Of a DNA stretch of 64,000 bases, positions 50,005 through 58,442 are shown piece after piece (position 1 is the stretch's first letter; each line of letters begins with the position of its first letter). Where the stretch lies: NCBI RefSeq assembly GCF_018614415.1, contig NZ_JAGGOO010000011.1, forward strand, positions 1-64,000, read 5' to 3'. Origin of the DNA: Streptomyces sp. ISL-12 (GTDB lineage Bacteria > Actinomycetota > Actinomycetes > Streptomycetales > Streptomycetaceae). Made by a program: the position numbers and the translations under genes. A model generated the notes under the pieces. It had not been told where the DNA came from. It saw only the letters and a program-made list of their open reading frames with translations, and did no database searches.

Positions 50005-51060
50005 TCAGAGACTGACGCCGACGGTCACCGGTTCGTTGACGAGGGTGACCCCGAAGGCGTCCCGGACACCGGCGACGACCTCGCGGGCCAGGGCGAGCAG
50101 GTCCTCCGTGGTGGCCGCGCCCCGGTTGGTGAGGGCGAGGGTGTGCTTGGTGGAGATTCGCGCGGGTCCGGTGCCGTAGCCCTTGGTGAAGCCCGCCTTG
50201 TCGATCAGCCAGGCGGCGGAGGTCTTGGTGCGCCCTTCCCCCGCCGGGTAGGCGGGCGGCTCCACGCCGTCGCCGAGCCGTGCCCGCACGCGCGCGTGGA
50301 AGGCGGCGAACTCCTCGTCGGTGAGGATCGGGTTGGTGAAGAACGACCCGGCCGACCAGGTGTCGTGGTCCTCGGGGTCGAGGACCATGCCCTTGCCCGC
50401 GCGCAGCTTCAGCACGGTCTCCCGGGCGGCCTCCAGGGGGACGCGGTCGCCAGGCTCGACGCCGAGGGCGCGGGCGGTCTCGGCGTACTTGACCGGCCCG
50501 GAGAGCCCGTCGGCGTCCTCCAGGGCGAAGCGGACGCGCAGGACGACGTAACGGTCGGGTTCGGCCTTGAAGCGGCTGTGGCGGTAGGAGAACGCGCACT
50601 GCTCCGCCGTGAGGGTGACCGTCTCCCCGGTGGTGCGGTCGTAGGCGACGACCTCGGTGATGGTCGAGGCGACCTCCTGGCCGTACGCCCCCACGTTCTG
50701 GATGGGGGTCGCGCCGGCCGAGCCGGGGATGCCCGCCAGGCATTCGACGCCCGCGAGCCCCGCCTCGACCGTGCGGGCGACGGCGTCGGTCCAGACCTCG
50801 CCGGCGGCCAGCTCCAGACGGGTGCCGTCGAGGGCGAAGCCCTTGGTGGCGACGACGAGCGCGGTGCCGTCGAAGCCCTTGTCGCCGATGACCAGGTTGG
50901 AGCCGCCGCCGATCACCAGCAGGGGCGTGCCGGTGTCGTCGGCCTCGCGGACGGCGGCGATCACCTCGGCGTCGGTCGTGGCGGTGACCAGCCGGGTCGC
51001 GGGGCCGCCCAGCCGGAAGGTGGTCAGCGGGGCGAGGGGGGCGTCGTGGAGTTCCTGCAC
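50005..51060 (-). CDS. murB: UDP-N-acetylenolpyruvoylglucosamine reductase
   Basis: A 351-residue FAD enzyme of peptidoglycan synthesis. FAD-binding L-T-T-F-R-L-G-G-P-A, V-I-G-G-G-S-N-L-V-I, and G-S-A-G-A-T-P-I-Q-N-V-G-A-Y-G-Q-E. Active-site Y-R-H-S-R-F and A-G-S-F-F-T-N-P. GTG at 51060 chosen over the longer frame, which continues into low-complexity sequence. Converges on the gene at 49355. Confidence 0.95.
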   Translation of the reverse strand: MQELHDAPLAPLTTFRLGGPATRLVTATTDAEVIAAVREADDTGTPLLVIGGGSNLVIGDKGFDGTALVVATKGFALDGTRLELAAGEVWTDAVARTVEAGLAGVECLAGIPGSAGATPIQNVGAYGQEVASTITEVVAYDRTTGETVTLTAEQCAFSYRHSRFKAEPDRYVVLRVRFALEDADGLSGPVKYAETARALGVEPGDRVPLEAARETVLKLRAGKGMVLDPEDHDTWSAGSFFTNPILTDEEFAAFHARVRARLGDGVEPPAYPAGEGRTKTSAAWLIDKAGFTKGYGTGPARISTKHTLALTNRGAATTEDLLALAREVVAGVRDAFGVTLVNEPVTVGVSL

Positions 51061-51170
51061 GCGCCCAAGACTACGAGACGGCACCGACAGCGCGGCGGGC
51101 GAGGAACGGGCGGGGCGTTCCTCGCCCGTTCCTCGCCCGCACGCGCGTGTGCGGGGTGGTTCGCGCGGGT

Positions 51171-51554
51171 TCATTCAAGGCGCTTGAGCGCCTCGTCCCA
51201 GTCCACCGGGAGGCTGTCGACGCTCGTCGTCCAGGTGACGAACTTGGCGTCCCTCATCTGCGCGGCCAGACCGTCGGCCGTCGGCCCGTGGGCGCCCGAG
51301 CGGGCGAACGCCTTGAGGGCCTGGGGCGACTCCCAGGCGGACAGGGTCCAGTAGGTCCGCCGGAAGGGCCGCGCTTTCAGGGTGGCGCCGTACGCGCCGG
51401 GCGCCCGGCTCACCTGCCGCCACACCCCGGGGGTCCGGACGAGGAAGCGGAGCGCTCCCCACAGGGTGCGGGTCTCGAAGCGGGAGGCGAAGACGTGGAC
51501 GTCGGCGGCGGCGCGCGGCGGGGGGTTCGGCGTGATCCAGGGAAGGGTGGGCAT
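51171..51554 (-). CDS. DUF3291-type protein
   Basis: A 127-residue soluble protein resembling dimeric alpha/beta-barrel DUF3291 proteins: V-F-A-S-R-F-E-T-R-T-L-W-G-A-L-R-F-L, T-Y-W-T-L-S-A-W-E-S-P-Q-A-L-K-A-F. Possible monooxygenase-like function. GAAAGGAG precedes the ATG. Confidence 0.65.
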   Translation of the reverse strand: MPTLPWITPNPPPRAAADVHVFASRFETRTLWGALRFLVRTPGVWRQVSRAPGAYGATLKARPFRRTYWTLSAWESPQALKAFARSGAHGPTADGLAAQMRDAKFVTWTTSVDSLPVDWDEALKRLE

Positions 51555-51612
51555 GACGGGCTCCTTTCGGTGCTGCGGGTCCGGGGGTCAGCTCGGTGCC
51601 GCGGTCCGGGGG

Positions 51613-53400
51613 TCAGCGGGAGACAGCTTCGGCGGCCGGTGCGGGCGACGGCCCGGTCCCGGCCTCGGTCTCGGCGACCGGTGCGGGCAACGGCCCGCTC
51701 CCGGCCTCGGTCTCGGCGACCTGTGCGGGCGACGGCCCGGTCCCGGCCTCGGCTTCGGCGACCGGTGCGGGCAACGGCCCGCTCCCGGCCTCGGCTTCGG
51801 CTACCGGTGCGGGCAACGGCCCGCTCCCGGCCTCGGCTTCGGCGACCGGTGCGGGCAACGGCCCGCTCCCGGCCTCGGCTTCGGCGACCGGTGCGGGCAA
51901 CGGCCCGCTCCCGGCCTCGGCTTCGGCGACCGGTGCGGGCGACGGCCCGCTCCCGGCGTCGGTCTCGGCGGCCGGTGCGGGCGCCCGTCCGGCACCTTCG
52001 TCGGCCGGGGCCGCGGGACCGGACCCGCGGCGTGCCGGGATCAGCAGCGCCGCCACTCCGGCGACCGCGACCGCCGCGGCTCCGGTGACCAGCGCGGGCC
52101 GCAGGCCGTCGACGAAGGTCAGCGCGGTCTCGTAGCCGCCCTGGGCGGAGAAGATCGAGCCCATCACGGCGACGCCGAGCGCCCCGCCCACCTCGCGCAG
52201 GGCGTTGTTCGCGCCGGAGGCGATGCCCTGTTCGTGGGTACGGACGCTGGACATCACCAGGTGCGAGGCGGGGGCGAAGAACAGGGCCATGCCGACGCCG
52301 CTGATGACCAGGCCGGGCAGCTGGACGGCGTAGGACGCGTCCGTGGTGATCACGAGGGCCAGCTGGCCGAGCCCGGCGGCCTGGAGGAAGAGGCCCGTGG
52401 CGACGACCGGTCGGCCGCCGAAGCGGTCGGCCAGGAGGCCGGCGACGGGCGCGACGAGCATCGGCATGCCGGTCCAGGGCAGCATGCGCAGCCCCGCCTC
52501 GGTGGGCGAGTAGCCGAGCACGCCCTGGAGGTACTGGCTGAGCAGGAAGACCGAGCCGAACACGCCGAGGAACATCAGCAGACTCGCCGCGTTGATCCCG
52601 GCGAAGGCCCGGGAGCGGAACAGCCGCATCGGGAGCACGGGGTTCTTCGCGTGGATGCCGTGGCGGACGAACCCGGCGAGCAGCGCGGCCCCGCCGAACA
52701 GGGACAGCAGGACCACGGTGTCGGTCCAGCCGTCGGCGGGTCCGCGCACCAGGCCGTACACGATCCCGAACAGACCGCCGCTCGCGAGCAGGGTGCCGGG
52801 TATGTCGAGCCGGCCGCCGGTGCCGTGGGACTCGGCGAGCCGCAGGCGGGCGAGGGGCAGCAGGGCGATGCCCAGGGGCACGTTCAGCCAGAAGATCCAC
52901 TGCCAGGAGATGTGCTCCGTCAGCGCGCCGCCGATCAGCGGCCCGGAGGCCACCGCGAGTCCGTTGACCGCGCCCCAGATGCCGTACGCCATGCCGCGCC
53001 TGGCGGCGGGTACCGCGGCCGTCAACAGGGTGAGCGTCAGCGGCATCATGATCGCCGCGCCGACGCCCTGGACCGCGCGGGCCGCGATGAGGCCGCCGAT
53101 GCCGGGCGCCAGGGCCGCGCCGGCGGAGGCCGCCGTGAAGACGGCCGTGCCGACGAGGAAGAGCCTGCGGCGGCCGAAGCGGTCGCCGAGGGCCGCGCCG
53201 GTCATCAGGAGGCAGGCGAAGGTGAGCGTGTAGGCGCTCACCGTCCATTCGAGGTCGTGGAGTGCCCCGCCGAGGTCCTCCCGGATGGCGGGCAGGGCGG
53301 TGGTGACGACGAGGTTGTCCAGGGCGGCCATGAACCCGGCCACGCTGGTGATGACGAGTGCCCAGGCCGCTCCTCCGCGGCGCGGGGTCTGCTGTGACAT
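51613..53400 (-). CDS. DHA2-family multidrug exporter with repetitive C-terminus
   Basis: A 595-residue 14-helix MFS exporter (EmrB/QacA type). Opening helix W-A-L-V-I-T-S-V-A-G-F-M-A-A-L-D-N-L-V-V-T-T-A-L-P, motif A G-D-R-F-G-R-R-R-L-F-L-V-G. Helices run to ~475. The last ~125 residues are cytoplasmic 14-residue repeats (P-A-P-V-A-E-A-E-A-G-S-G-P-L and variants), absent from normal family members. ATG 53400 has GGGGGAG. Downstream of a TetR gene with shared operators, so it is probably repressed by it and induced by its substrate. Confidence 0.85.
   Translation of the reverse strand: MSQQTPRRGGAAWALVITSVAGFMAALDNLVVTTALPAIREDLGGALHDLEWTVSAYTLTFACLLMTGAALGDRFGRRRLFLVGTAVFTAASAGAALAPGIGGLIAARAVQGVGAAIMMPLTLTLLTAAVPAARRGMAYGIWGAVNGLAVASGPLIGGALTEHISWQWIFWLNVPLGIALLPLARLRLAESHGTGGRLDIPGTLLASGGLFGIVYGLVRGPADGWTDTVVLLSLFGGAALLAGFVRHGIHAKNPVLPMRLFRSRAFAGINAASLLMFLGVFGSVFLLSQYLQGVLGYSPTEAGLRMLPWTGMPMLVAPVAGLLADRFGGRPVVATGLFLQAAGLGQLALVITTDASYAVQLPGLVISGVGMALFFAPASHLVMSSVRTHEQGIASGANNALREVGGALGVAVMGSIFSAQGGYETALTFVDGLRPALVTGAAAVAVAGVAALLIPARRGSGPAAPADEGAGRAPAPAAETDAGSGPSPAPVAEAEAGSGPLPAPVAEAEAGSGPLPAPVAEAEAGSGPLPAPVAEAEAGSGPLPAPVAEAEAGTGPSPAQVAETEAGSGPLPAPVAETEAGTGPSPAPAAEAVSR
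51625..51990. repeat. 42-base minisatellite in exporter gene
   Basis: About eight and a half tandem copies of a 42-base unit (for example GGCGACCGGTGCGGGCAACG followed by GCCCGCTCCCGGCCTCGGCTTC). It encodes the 14-residue tail repeat. Central copies are identical, which points to recent expansion. Confidence 0.9.
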
Positions 53401-53431
53401 GACTCCCCCAGAGGTTGTCACTGACTCTTTG

Positions 53432-53451
53432 GTTAGTAATTGATGACTAAC
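53432..53451. promoter_or_regulatory. TetR operator upstream of exporter gene
   Basis: GTTAGTAATTGATGACTAAC: half-sites GTTAGT–N8–ACTAAC, 31 bases before the exporter start. The same half-sites and spacing occur at 54071–54090. Confidence 0.8.
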
Positions 53452-53492
53452 TTTCCTGGCCAAAAGAAAAGGGCGCGAAGCCCTTCCCCGGC

Positions 53493-54062
53493 TCACACCC
53501 CGCCCCGCCCCGCGGACTCGTCCGGCCCGTACACGCCTTCCCAGACCCGGTGTCCGGGCGGGAACCCCATCGCCACCAGGGAGTTGATGAGCATGCCCTT
53601 CGCCATGAAGTCACCCGTGTCGGTGATGTCACCGCCGAGCCGCAGGTTGACCGTGTCCCACAGCCGCATCCAGCCGGCCCGCACGACCTCACCGAACTCA
53701 TGGTCGCCCGCCTGCTCGGCGGCGCCCACGGTGAGGTACATCTGCATCTGCATCAGCAGCCGTTCGGGCCGCTCCATGATGACCTCGGAGTAGGCGTGCC
53801 CCATGGCGCGCAAGGCCTCTTCGCCCGTCAGCCCCTGGCCCGCCTCCTCGAAGGTACGGATGGTCTCCTCGATGCACCGCTCGGCGGCGGCGAGGAAGAT
53901 CGCCTGCTTGCCGGGGAAGAGCCGGAAGAGATACGGCTGCGAGACACCGACCCGCTTGGCGATCGTCTCGGTCGACGTGCCGTAGTAGCCGCCACGGGCG
54001 AACTCGGACATCGCCGCACGGACGATACTCTCGCGCCGCTCCTCCGCACTCATCCTGACCAT
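53493..54062 (-). CDS. TetR-family repressor
   Basis: A 189-residue regulator. N-terminal HTH: ESIVRAAMSEFARGGYYGTS then T-E-T-I-A-K-R-V-G-V-S-Q-P-Y-L-F-R-L-F, followed by an all-helical ligand domain. Same orientation as the exporter gene, 92 bases upstream of it. Palindromes GTTAGT–N8–ACTAAC lie before both genes, so it likely represses both itself and the exporter. Confidence 0.9.
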   Translation of the reverse strand: MVRMSAEERRESIVRAAMSEFARGGYYGTSTETIAKRVGVSQPYLFRLFPGKQAIFLAAAERCIEETIRTFEEAGQGLTGEEALRAMGHAYSEVIMERPERLLMQMQMYLTVGAAEQAGDHEFGEVVRAGWMRLWDTVNLRLGGDITDTGDFMAKGMLINSLVAMGFPPGHRVWEGVYGPDESAGRGGV

Positions 54063-54070
54063 GAAGCCAG

Positions 54071-54090
54071 GTTAGTACTCAATCACTAAC
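54071..54090. promoter_or_regulatory. TetR operator upstream of its own gene
   Basis: GTTAGTACTCAATCACTAAC, 8 bases upstream of the TetR start codon; same half-sites and spacing as 53432–53451. Confidence 0.8.
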
Positions 54091-54164
54091 TACAGCAAGC
54101 CGTACGGACGGGTAAGGGGCGTCCTCATGGGAGACCGCCCCTTACTTGTCCTGCTCCCTGGGCC

Positions 54165-54593
54165 TCAGCCCAGCCGCACGACCGCCCGGGACATCCCCAG
54201 CACCTTCTGGCCGGCGCTGGTCGCCGTGAGATCCACGCGGACGGTGTTGTCGTCGAGCTTGGCGGCGACCTTGGCGCTGACCTCGACCGTGGCGCCCCGG
54301 CCGTCGTCCGGGACGACGACCGGCTTGGTGAAGCGGACGCCGTACTCGACGACCGCGCCCGGGTCGCCGGTCCAGTCGGTGACCACCCGGATCGCCTCGG
54401 CCATGGTGAACATGCCGTGCGCGATGACGTCCGGCAGGCCGACCTCCTTGGCGAACCGCTCGTTCCAGTGGATCGGGTTGAAGTCCCCGGACGCGCCCGC
54501 GTACCGGACGAGGGTGTCGCGGGTCACGGGGAAGGACTGCGCCGGCAGTTCGGTGCCGACCTCGACGTCGTCGTACGCGATCTTCGCCGTCAT
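54165..54593 (-). CDS. MaoC-like dehydratase (HadB-like)
   Basis: A 142-residue hot-dog-fold enzyme. Y-A-G-A-S-G-D-F-N-P-I-H-W-N supplies the hydratase D and H; G-L-P-D-V-I-A-H-G-M-F-T-M-A-E is also typical. It works with the HadA-like subunit encoded just upstream, as the (3R)-hydroxyacyl-ACP dehydratase. 7-base spacing, so co-translated. Confidence 0.85.
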   Translation of the reverse strand: MTAKIAYDDVEVGTELPAQSFPVTRDTLVRYAGASGDFNPIHWNERFAKEVGLPDVIAHGMFTMAEAIRVVTDWTGDPGAVVEYGVRFTKPVVVPDDGRGATVEVSAKVAAKLDDNTVRVDLTATSAGQKVLGMSRAVVRLG

Positions 54594-54600
54594 CGGATGC

Positions 54601-55053
54601 TCACACCTCCTCGGCCGCGCGGGCGACCAGCTTCGTCCAGGCGGTCACGACGTGCTCGCCGGCCTCGTCGTGGACCTCACCGCGGATGTCCAGGATGTCG
54701 TTGCCCGCGAGGGACTTGACCGACTCGATGGTCGAGGTGACGGTGAGCCGGTCGCCGGCCCGCACGGGGCGGACGTAGGCGAACTTCTGGTCCCCGTGCA
54801 CCACCCGGCTGTAGTCGAGCCCGAGCTGCGGGTCCTGGATGACCTCTCCGGCGGCCCGGAAGGTGATGGAGAACACGAAGGTCGGCGGCGCGATCACATC
54901 GGGGTGGCCGAGCGCCTTGGCGGCTTCGGGGTCGGTGTACGCCGGGCTCGTGTCCCCCACCGCCTCCGCGAACTCACGGATCTTCTCCCGGCCCACCTCG
55001 TAGGGCGCGGTGGGCGGATAGGTCCGCCCCACGAAGGACTGGTCGAGCGCCAT
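54601..55053 (-). CDS. MaoC-like dehydratase (HadA-like)
   Basis: A 150-residue UPF0336/HadA-type hot-dog protein (M-A-L-D-Q-S-F-V-G-R-T-Y; F-A-E-A-V-G-D-T-S-P-A-Y-T-D; V-I-A-P-P-T-F-V-F-S). ATG 55053 has AGGAGG upstream. Pairs with the HadB-like subunit; role in fatty-acid or mycolate-like dehydratase activity is inferred. Confidence 0.85.
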   Translation of the reverse strand: MALDQSFVGRTYPPTAPYEVGREKIREFAEAVGDTSPAYTDPEAAKALGHPDVIAPPTFVFSITFRAAGEVIQDPQLGLDYSRVVHGDQKFAYVRPVRAGDRLTVTSTIESVKSLAGNDILDIRGEVHDEAGEHVVTAWTKLVARAAEEV

Positions 55054-55169
55054 GGGCTCGGTACCTCCTGCTGCTCTCTGCGGTTGCCGCTGCGGCGTCC
55101 GCCACCTGGACCGGAACGACGCGAGGCCGCCCCCAGACCTCGGGGACGGCCTCGCGTACGAGCCTGAAA

Positions 55170-55334
55170 TTATCGCGTTTCGCGGTGCGCGGTGTGCGCG
55201 TTGCAACGCGGGCAGTGCTTCTTCATCTCCAGTCGGTCCGGGTTGTTACGCCGGTTCTTCTTGGTGATGTAGTTCCGCTCCTTGCACTCCACGCAGGCCA
55301 GCGTGATCTTCGGGCGGACGTCGGTGGCAGCCAC
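55170..55334 (-). CDS. rpmG: 50S ribosomal protein L33
   Basis: A 54-residue protein from GTG 55334 with AAGGAG upstream: [22 protein letters not shown] then [16 protein letters not shown]. The two C-x2-C pairs make this the zinc-binding (C+) form. Followed by the HadA/HadB pair, as commonly seen in streptomycetes. Confidence 0.95.
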   Translation of the reverse strand: MAATDVRPKITLACVECKERNYITKKNRRNNPDRLEMKKHCPRCNAHTAHRETR

Positions 55335-55424
55335 GTGAGTGCTCCTTGACGAACGGATGGGACTGGACTAACGCATAGAAGAGTAGCCGATCGAAGGACC
55401 GACCCCGCAATCGGCTACTTAGAG

Positions 55425-55497
55425 TAGCGGTGACCGGACTTGAACCGGTGACACAGCGATTATGAGCCGCTTGCTCTACCGACTGAGCTACACCGCT
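55425..55497 (-). tRNA. tRNA-Met (CAT)
   Basis: 73 bases. Acceptor AGCGGTG/CACCGCT, D-arm AGCTCAGTCGGTAGAGC, anticodon loop CTCATAA (CAT), T-arm CCGGTTCAAGTCCGG, discriminator A. Elongator type, since it has a normal first pair and no GGG triplet in the anticodon stem. Confidence 0.95.
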
Positions 55498-55543
55498 GCG
55501 ATGCGATCGGGCCCCGCCTGACGGCGGGAACCTCTCACACCAG

Positions 55544-55616
55544 AGCCCCAAAACGGAATCGAACCGTTGACCTTCTCCTTACCATGGAGACGCTCTGCCG
55601 ACTGAGCTATTGGGGC
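55544..55616 (-). tRNA. tRNA-Thr (GGT)
   Basis: 73 bases. Acceptor GCCCCAA/TTGGGGC, anticodon loop ATGGTAA (GGT), T-arm ACGGTTCGATTCCGT, discriminator T. Upstream of tRNA-Met and rpmG on the same strand, likely one transcript. Confidence 0.95.
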
Positions 55617-55851
55617 GAGCGATGAAGACATTACACGGTCGGCAGCCGTTCGCCCAAATCCGTTTCGCGGCTCCTGCCCCGACCCGTCGCCCGCCCGTCC
55701 GGGCACGTCCGAGGGGCGCCCGACGGGGGCCGACCACACCGGTATGACTATTGCGCTCCTCCGCGTCGCGGACGGGCCACCGTCCTAGGCTCGACTCACT
55801 CTGCGTGATCATGCGTCCCCCACTGCGCAGCCCCGAGCCCAGAGGAGCGCG

Positions 55852-57111
55852 ATGCCCGACAGCCAGCCGCAGCGGCCCTCCCGCTCCTCCTCCCGGCCGG
55901 GCGCCTCCGACCACGGCGCGCTGCTGCTGTCGGGGGCCCGGCTCACCGACGGCAGGACCGTGGACGTACGGCTGCACGGCGGCCGCATCGAGGCCGTCGG
56001 CACGGCGGGCAGCCTCTCGCCGGTCCACCCGCCCGGCGCCCGCGTGGACCTCACCGGCTACCTCCTCCTGCCGGCCCCCGCCGAACCCCACGCGCACGCC
56101 GACACCGCCCTGACCGCCGACTCCGGCGGCCCGGTCTCCTACGCGCCGCGGGACGTCCAGCGCCGGGCCACCCAGGCGGCGTTGCTGCAACTGGGGCACG
56201 GCTCCACGTCGTCGCGGGCACACGTGCGCGTGGGCGGCGTTCCGGGGCTCGGCGCCCTGACCGCCGTACTGCGGGCCCGGCGGGCGCTGCGCGGCCTGGT
56301 CGAACTGACGACGGTGGCGATGCCGGGGGTGCTGACCGGGACGGCCGGGGCCGACGGGCTGGCGATGCTGCGGGACGCGTTGAAGATGGGCGCGGGGGTG
56401 GTGGGCGGGTGCCCGGACCTGGACCCCGATCCGACGGGGTACGTGGAGGCGGTCCTGGAGGTCGCCGCCGAGCACGGCTGCCCCGTCGACCTGCACACGG
56501 ACGCCGCCGACCCGGCCCGGCTGGCCCGGCTGGCGGCGATGGCGGGCGGGCTGCGGCCGGGCGTGACCCTGGGTCCTTGCGGTGGACTTGACGCACTGCC
56601 GGCCGAGGTCGCCCACCGGACGGCGGACCAACTGGCGGCGGCCGGGGTGACGGTGGTGTGCCTGCCGCAGGGCGGCTGCGGCGACGCCGGCGGCCGCGCG
56701 GCGGCCCCGGTACGGCTGCTGCGGCGGGCCGGCGTACGGGTGGCGGCCGGCAGCGGCGCGCTGCGCGACGTGGCCAACCCGGTGGGGCGCGGGGACCCGT
56801 TGGAGGCGGCGTACCTGCTGGCCTCCCGGCACGGGCTGCGGCCGGAGGAGGCGTACGAGGCGGTGAGCGGGTCGGCCCGGGCGGCACTGGGCCTGCCCGA
56901 GGTACGGGTGGAGGCGGGCTTTCCGGCCGAACTCCTCGCGGTGCGCGGGGACCGGCTCGCGGGGGCGCTCTCGTTGGCGTACAGCCGGATCGTGGTGCAC
57001 GGGGGGCGCGTGGTGGCGCGGACCAGCGCGGTACGGGAGTACGGCGACTGCACGGCGGCCACGGCCGCGGAGCTGGGGCTGCCCCGGCAGGGGCACGGGC
57101 AGGTGCCCTGA
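55852..57111 (+). CDS. amidohydrolase-like protein with altered metal site
   Basis: A 419-residue protein related to cytosine deaminase-type amidohydrolases. The first H-x-H is kept (E-P-H-A-H-A-D-T). The following D-L-H-T-D keeps a histidine. But the usual G-H-C motif is G-P-C-G-G-L and the usual G-S-D-N-x-R-D is G-S-G-A-L-R-D, so one histidine and one aspartate of the metal site are missing. It may be inactive or act on a different substrate. The 3' half is extremely GC-rich. Confidence 0.65.
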   Translation: MPDSQPQRPSRSSSRPGASDHGALLLSGARLTDGRTVDVRLHGGRIEAVGTAGSLSPVHPPGARVDLTGYLLLPAPAEPHAHADTALTADSGGPVSYAPRDVQRRATQAALLQLGHGSTSSRAHVRVGGVPGLGALTAVLRARRALRGLVELTTVAMPGVLTGTAGADGLAMLRDALKMGAGVVGGCPDLDPDPTGYVEAVLEVAAEHGCPVDLHTDAADPARLARLAAMAGGLRPGVTLGPCGGLDALPAEVAHRTADQLAAAGVTVVCLPQGGCGDAGGRAAAPVRLLRRAGVRVAAGSGALRDVANPVGRGDPLEAAYLLASRHGLRPEEAYEAVSGSARAALGLPEVRVEAGFPAELLAVRGDRLAGALSLAYSRIVVHGGRVVARTSAVREYGDCTAATAAELGLPRQGHGQVP

Positions 57112-57220
57112 CCGGGACGGTCGCGGCCGGGTGGTGTCGCGCGTCCTGTCGGGCCGGGGGCCGGGGGACGGCCGGGGAGCCGTGCGGCGGAGGCGGCCGC
57201 CGAGGCGTACGGTCGAAGAC

Positions 57221-57877
57221 ATGCGCATTGTCATCGCTGGTGGTCATGGTCAGATCGCGCTGCGGCTGGAGCGGTTGCTCGCCGCGCGCGGGGACGAGGT
57301 GGCGGGCATCATCCGCAGGGCCGAGCAGGCCGACGATCTGCGTGAGGCCGGCGCCGAACCGGTCGTCCTGGACCTGGAGTCGGCCTCCGTCGACGAGGTC
57401 GCCGAGCGGCTGCGGGGCGCGGACGCGGCGGTCTTCGCGGCGGGCGCGGGCCCGGGCAGCGGGACGGCCCGCAAGGAGACGGTGGACAAGGCCGCGGCGG
57501 TGCTGTTCGCGGACGCGGCGGTCCGGGCCGGGGTACGGCGTTTCGTGGTCGTGTCGTCCATGGCCGCCGACCCCGAGCACCAGGGCGACGAGGTCTTCGA
57601 CGTCTACCTGCGCGCCAAGGGCGAGGCCGACGCGTACGTACGGTCGCTGGACGCGCTGGACTGGACGATCCTGCGCCCGGGCGCCCTCACGGACGACGCC
57701 GGTACCGGCCTGGTCCGGCTGGAGGCGCGTACCGGTCGCGGCCCCGTCCCGCGCGACGACGTGGCCGCCGTGCTGGCGGAACTGGTGGACACCCCGGCGA
57801 CGACCGGCCTGACGCTCGAACTGGTCAGCGGTTCGACGCCGGTGTCGGTGGCGGTGAAGTCGGTGGCCGGCAACTGA
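57221..57877 (+). CDS. NAD(P)-dependent epimerase-like protein (SDR_a5)
   Basis: A 218-residue Rossmann protein. I-V-I-A-G-G-H-G-Q-I-A-L is the nucleotide-binding loop; V-V-V-S-S-M-A-A-D-P, then D-W-T-I-L-R-P-G-A-L-T-D-D. Similar to the YwnB/YtfG group of uncertain substrate. Confidence 0.8.
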   Translation: MRIVIAGGHGQIALRLERLLAARGDEVAGIIRRAEQADDLREAGAEPVVLDLESASVDEVAERLRGADAAVFAAGAGPGSGTARKETVDKAAAVLFADAAVRAGVRRFVVVSSMAADPEHQGDEVFDVYLRAKGEADAYVRSLDALDWTILRPGALTDDAGTGLVRLEARTGRGPVPRDDVAAVLAELVDTPATTGLTLELVSGSTPVSVAVKSVAGN

Positions 57878-57904
57878 GCGCCCGGCCCCGCCCCGGGCGG
57901 CCGC

Positions 57905-58117
57905 TCAGAACAGGGGCAGCTGCCCGGGGAAGTCGGGCACGGCGTACCCGTCCAGCGAGGGCTGTACGGCGCCGATCTGCGCGTGCCGACGGGAACCGGG
58001 ACAGGACGTGAGCTCTCCGCTCTCCCGCGCGCCGGGCGGATCGTGCCGCGCGTACCGGCCGGCGACGACGGCGATCTCACGACGGCACTCGGGGCAGAGA
58101 CGGCGACGGGACGACAT
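57905..58117 (-). CDS. small zinc-ribbon-like protein
   Basis: A 70-residue protein, R-R-R-L-C-P-E-C-R-R-E-I-A-V-V-A-G-R-Y-A-R-H-D-P-P. One C-x2-C plus H and C further on (T-S-C-P-G-S-R-R-H) could bind zinc. Conserved-looking small Streptomyces protein, function unknown. Confidence 0.6.
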   Translation of the reverse strand: MSSRRRLCPECRREIAVVAGRYARHDPPGARESGELTSCPGSRRHAQIGAVQPSLDGYAVPDFPGQLPLF

Positions 58118-58145
58118 GGGGCCAGTGTGCCGCAGCCCTATGACA

Positions 58146-58188
58146 AAGACCCCCTCCGCACTGCGTTTCCGCAGGTGGAGGGGGTCTT
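58146..58188 (-). terminator. terminator after tRNA-Tyr
   Basis: Outer stem AAGACCCCCTCC/GGAGGGGGTCTT with inner hairpin CTGCG–TTTC–CGCAG, 9 bases past the tRNA 3' end on the minus strand. Confidence 0.75.
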
Positions 58189-58196
58189 CCCCAGTG

Positions 58197-58278
58197 TGGC
58201 GGCGCCAGGATTCGAACCTGGGAAGGCTGAGCCGGCAGATTTACAGTCTGCTCCCTTTGGCCGCTCGGGCACACCGCC
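58197..58278 (-). tRNA. tRNA-Tyr (GTA)
   Basis: 82 bases, class II with a long variable arm. Acceptor GGCGGTG/CGCCGCC region, anticodon loop CTGTAAA (GTA), variable arm CCGGCTCAGCCTT, T-arm CCAGGTTCGAATCCTGG, discriminator A. Confidence 0.95.
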
Positions 58279-58442
58279 GGGGTTCGCTGCCCTTCGAACC
58301 GCTTTTCGGCGGTGCTCCGTGGCAACGACGTAAACAATACCCGATGCCACGGGGTGCTTCGCCACCCGATTGATCTGCGCCTGGGGCGTGGCGGGTGGCT
58401 AGGCTTGGCCGACACGCAACCGGACACAAGGAGCCACAGGAC

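Noticed and set aside
51382-53397. 671-codon plus-strand frame opposite the exporter
   Set aside because: Its repeats are the mirror of the exporter's 42-base minisatellite; the minus strand encodes a clear MFS protein.
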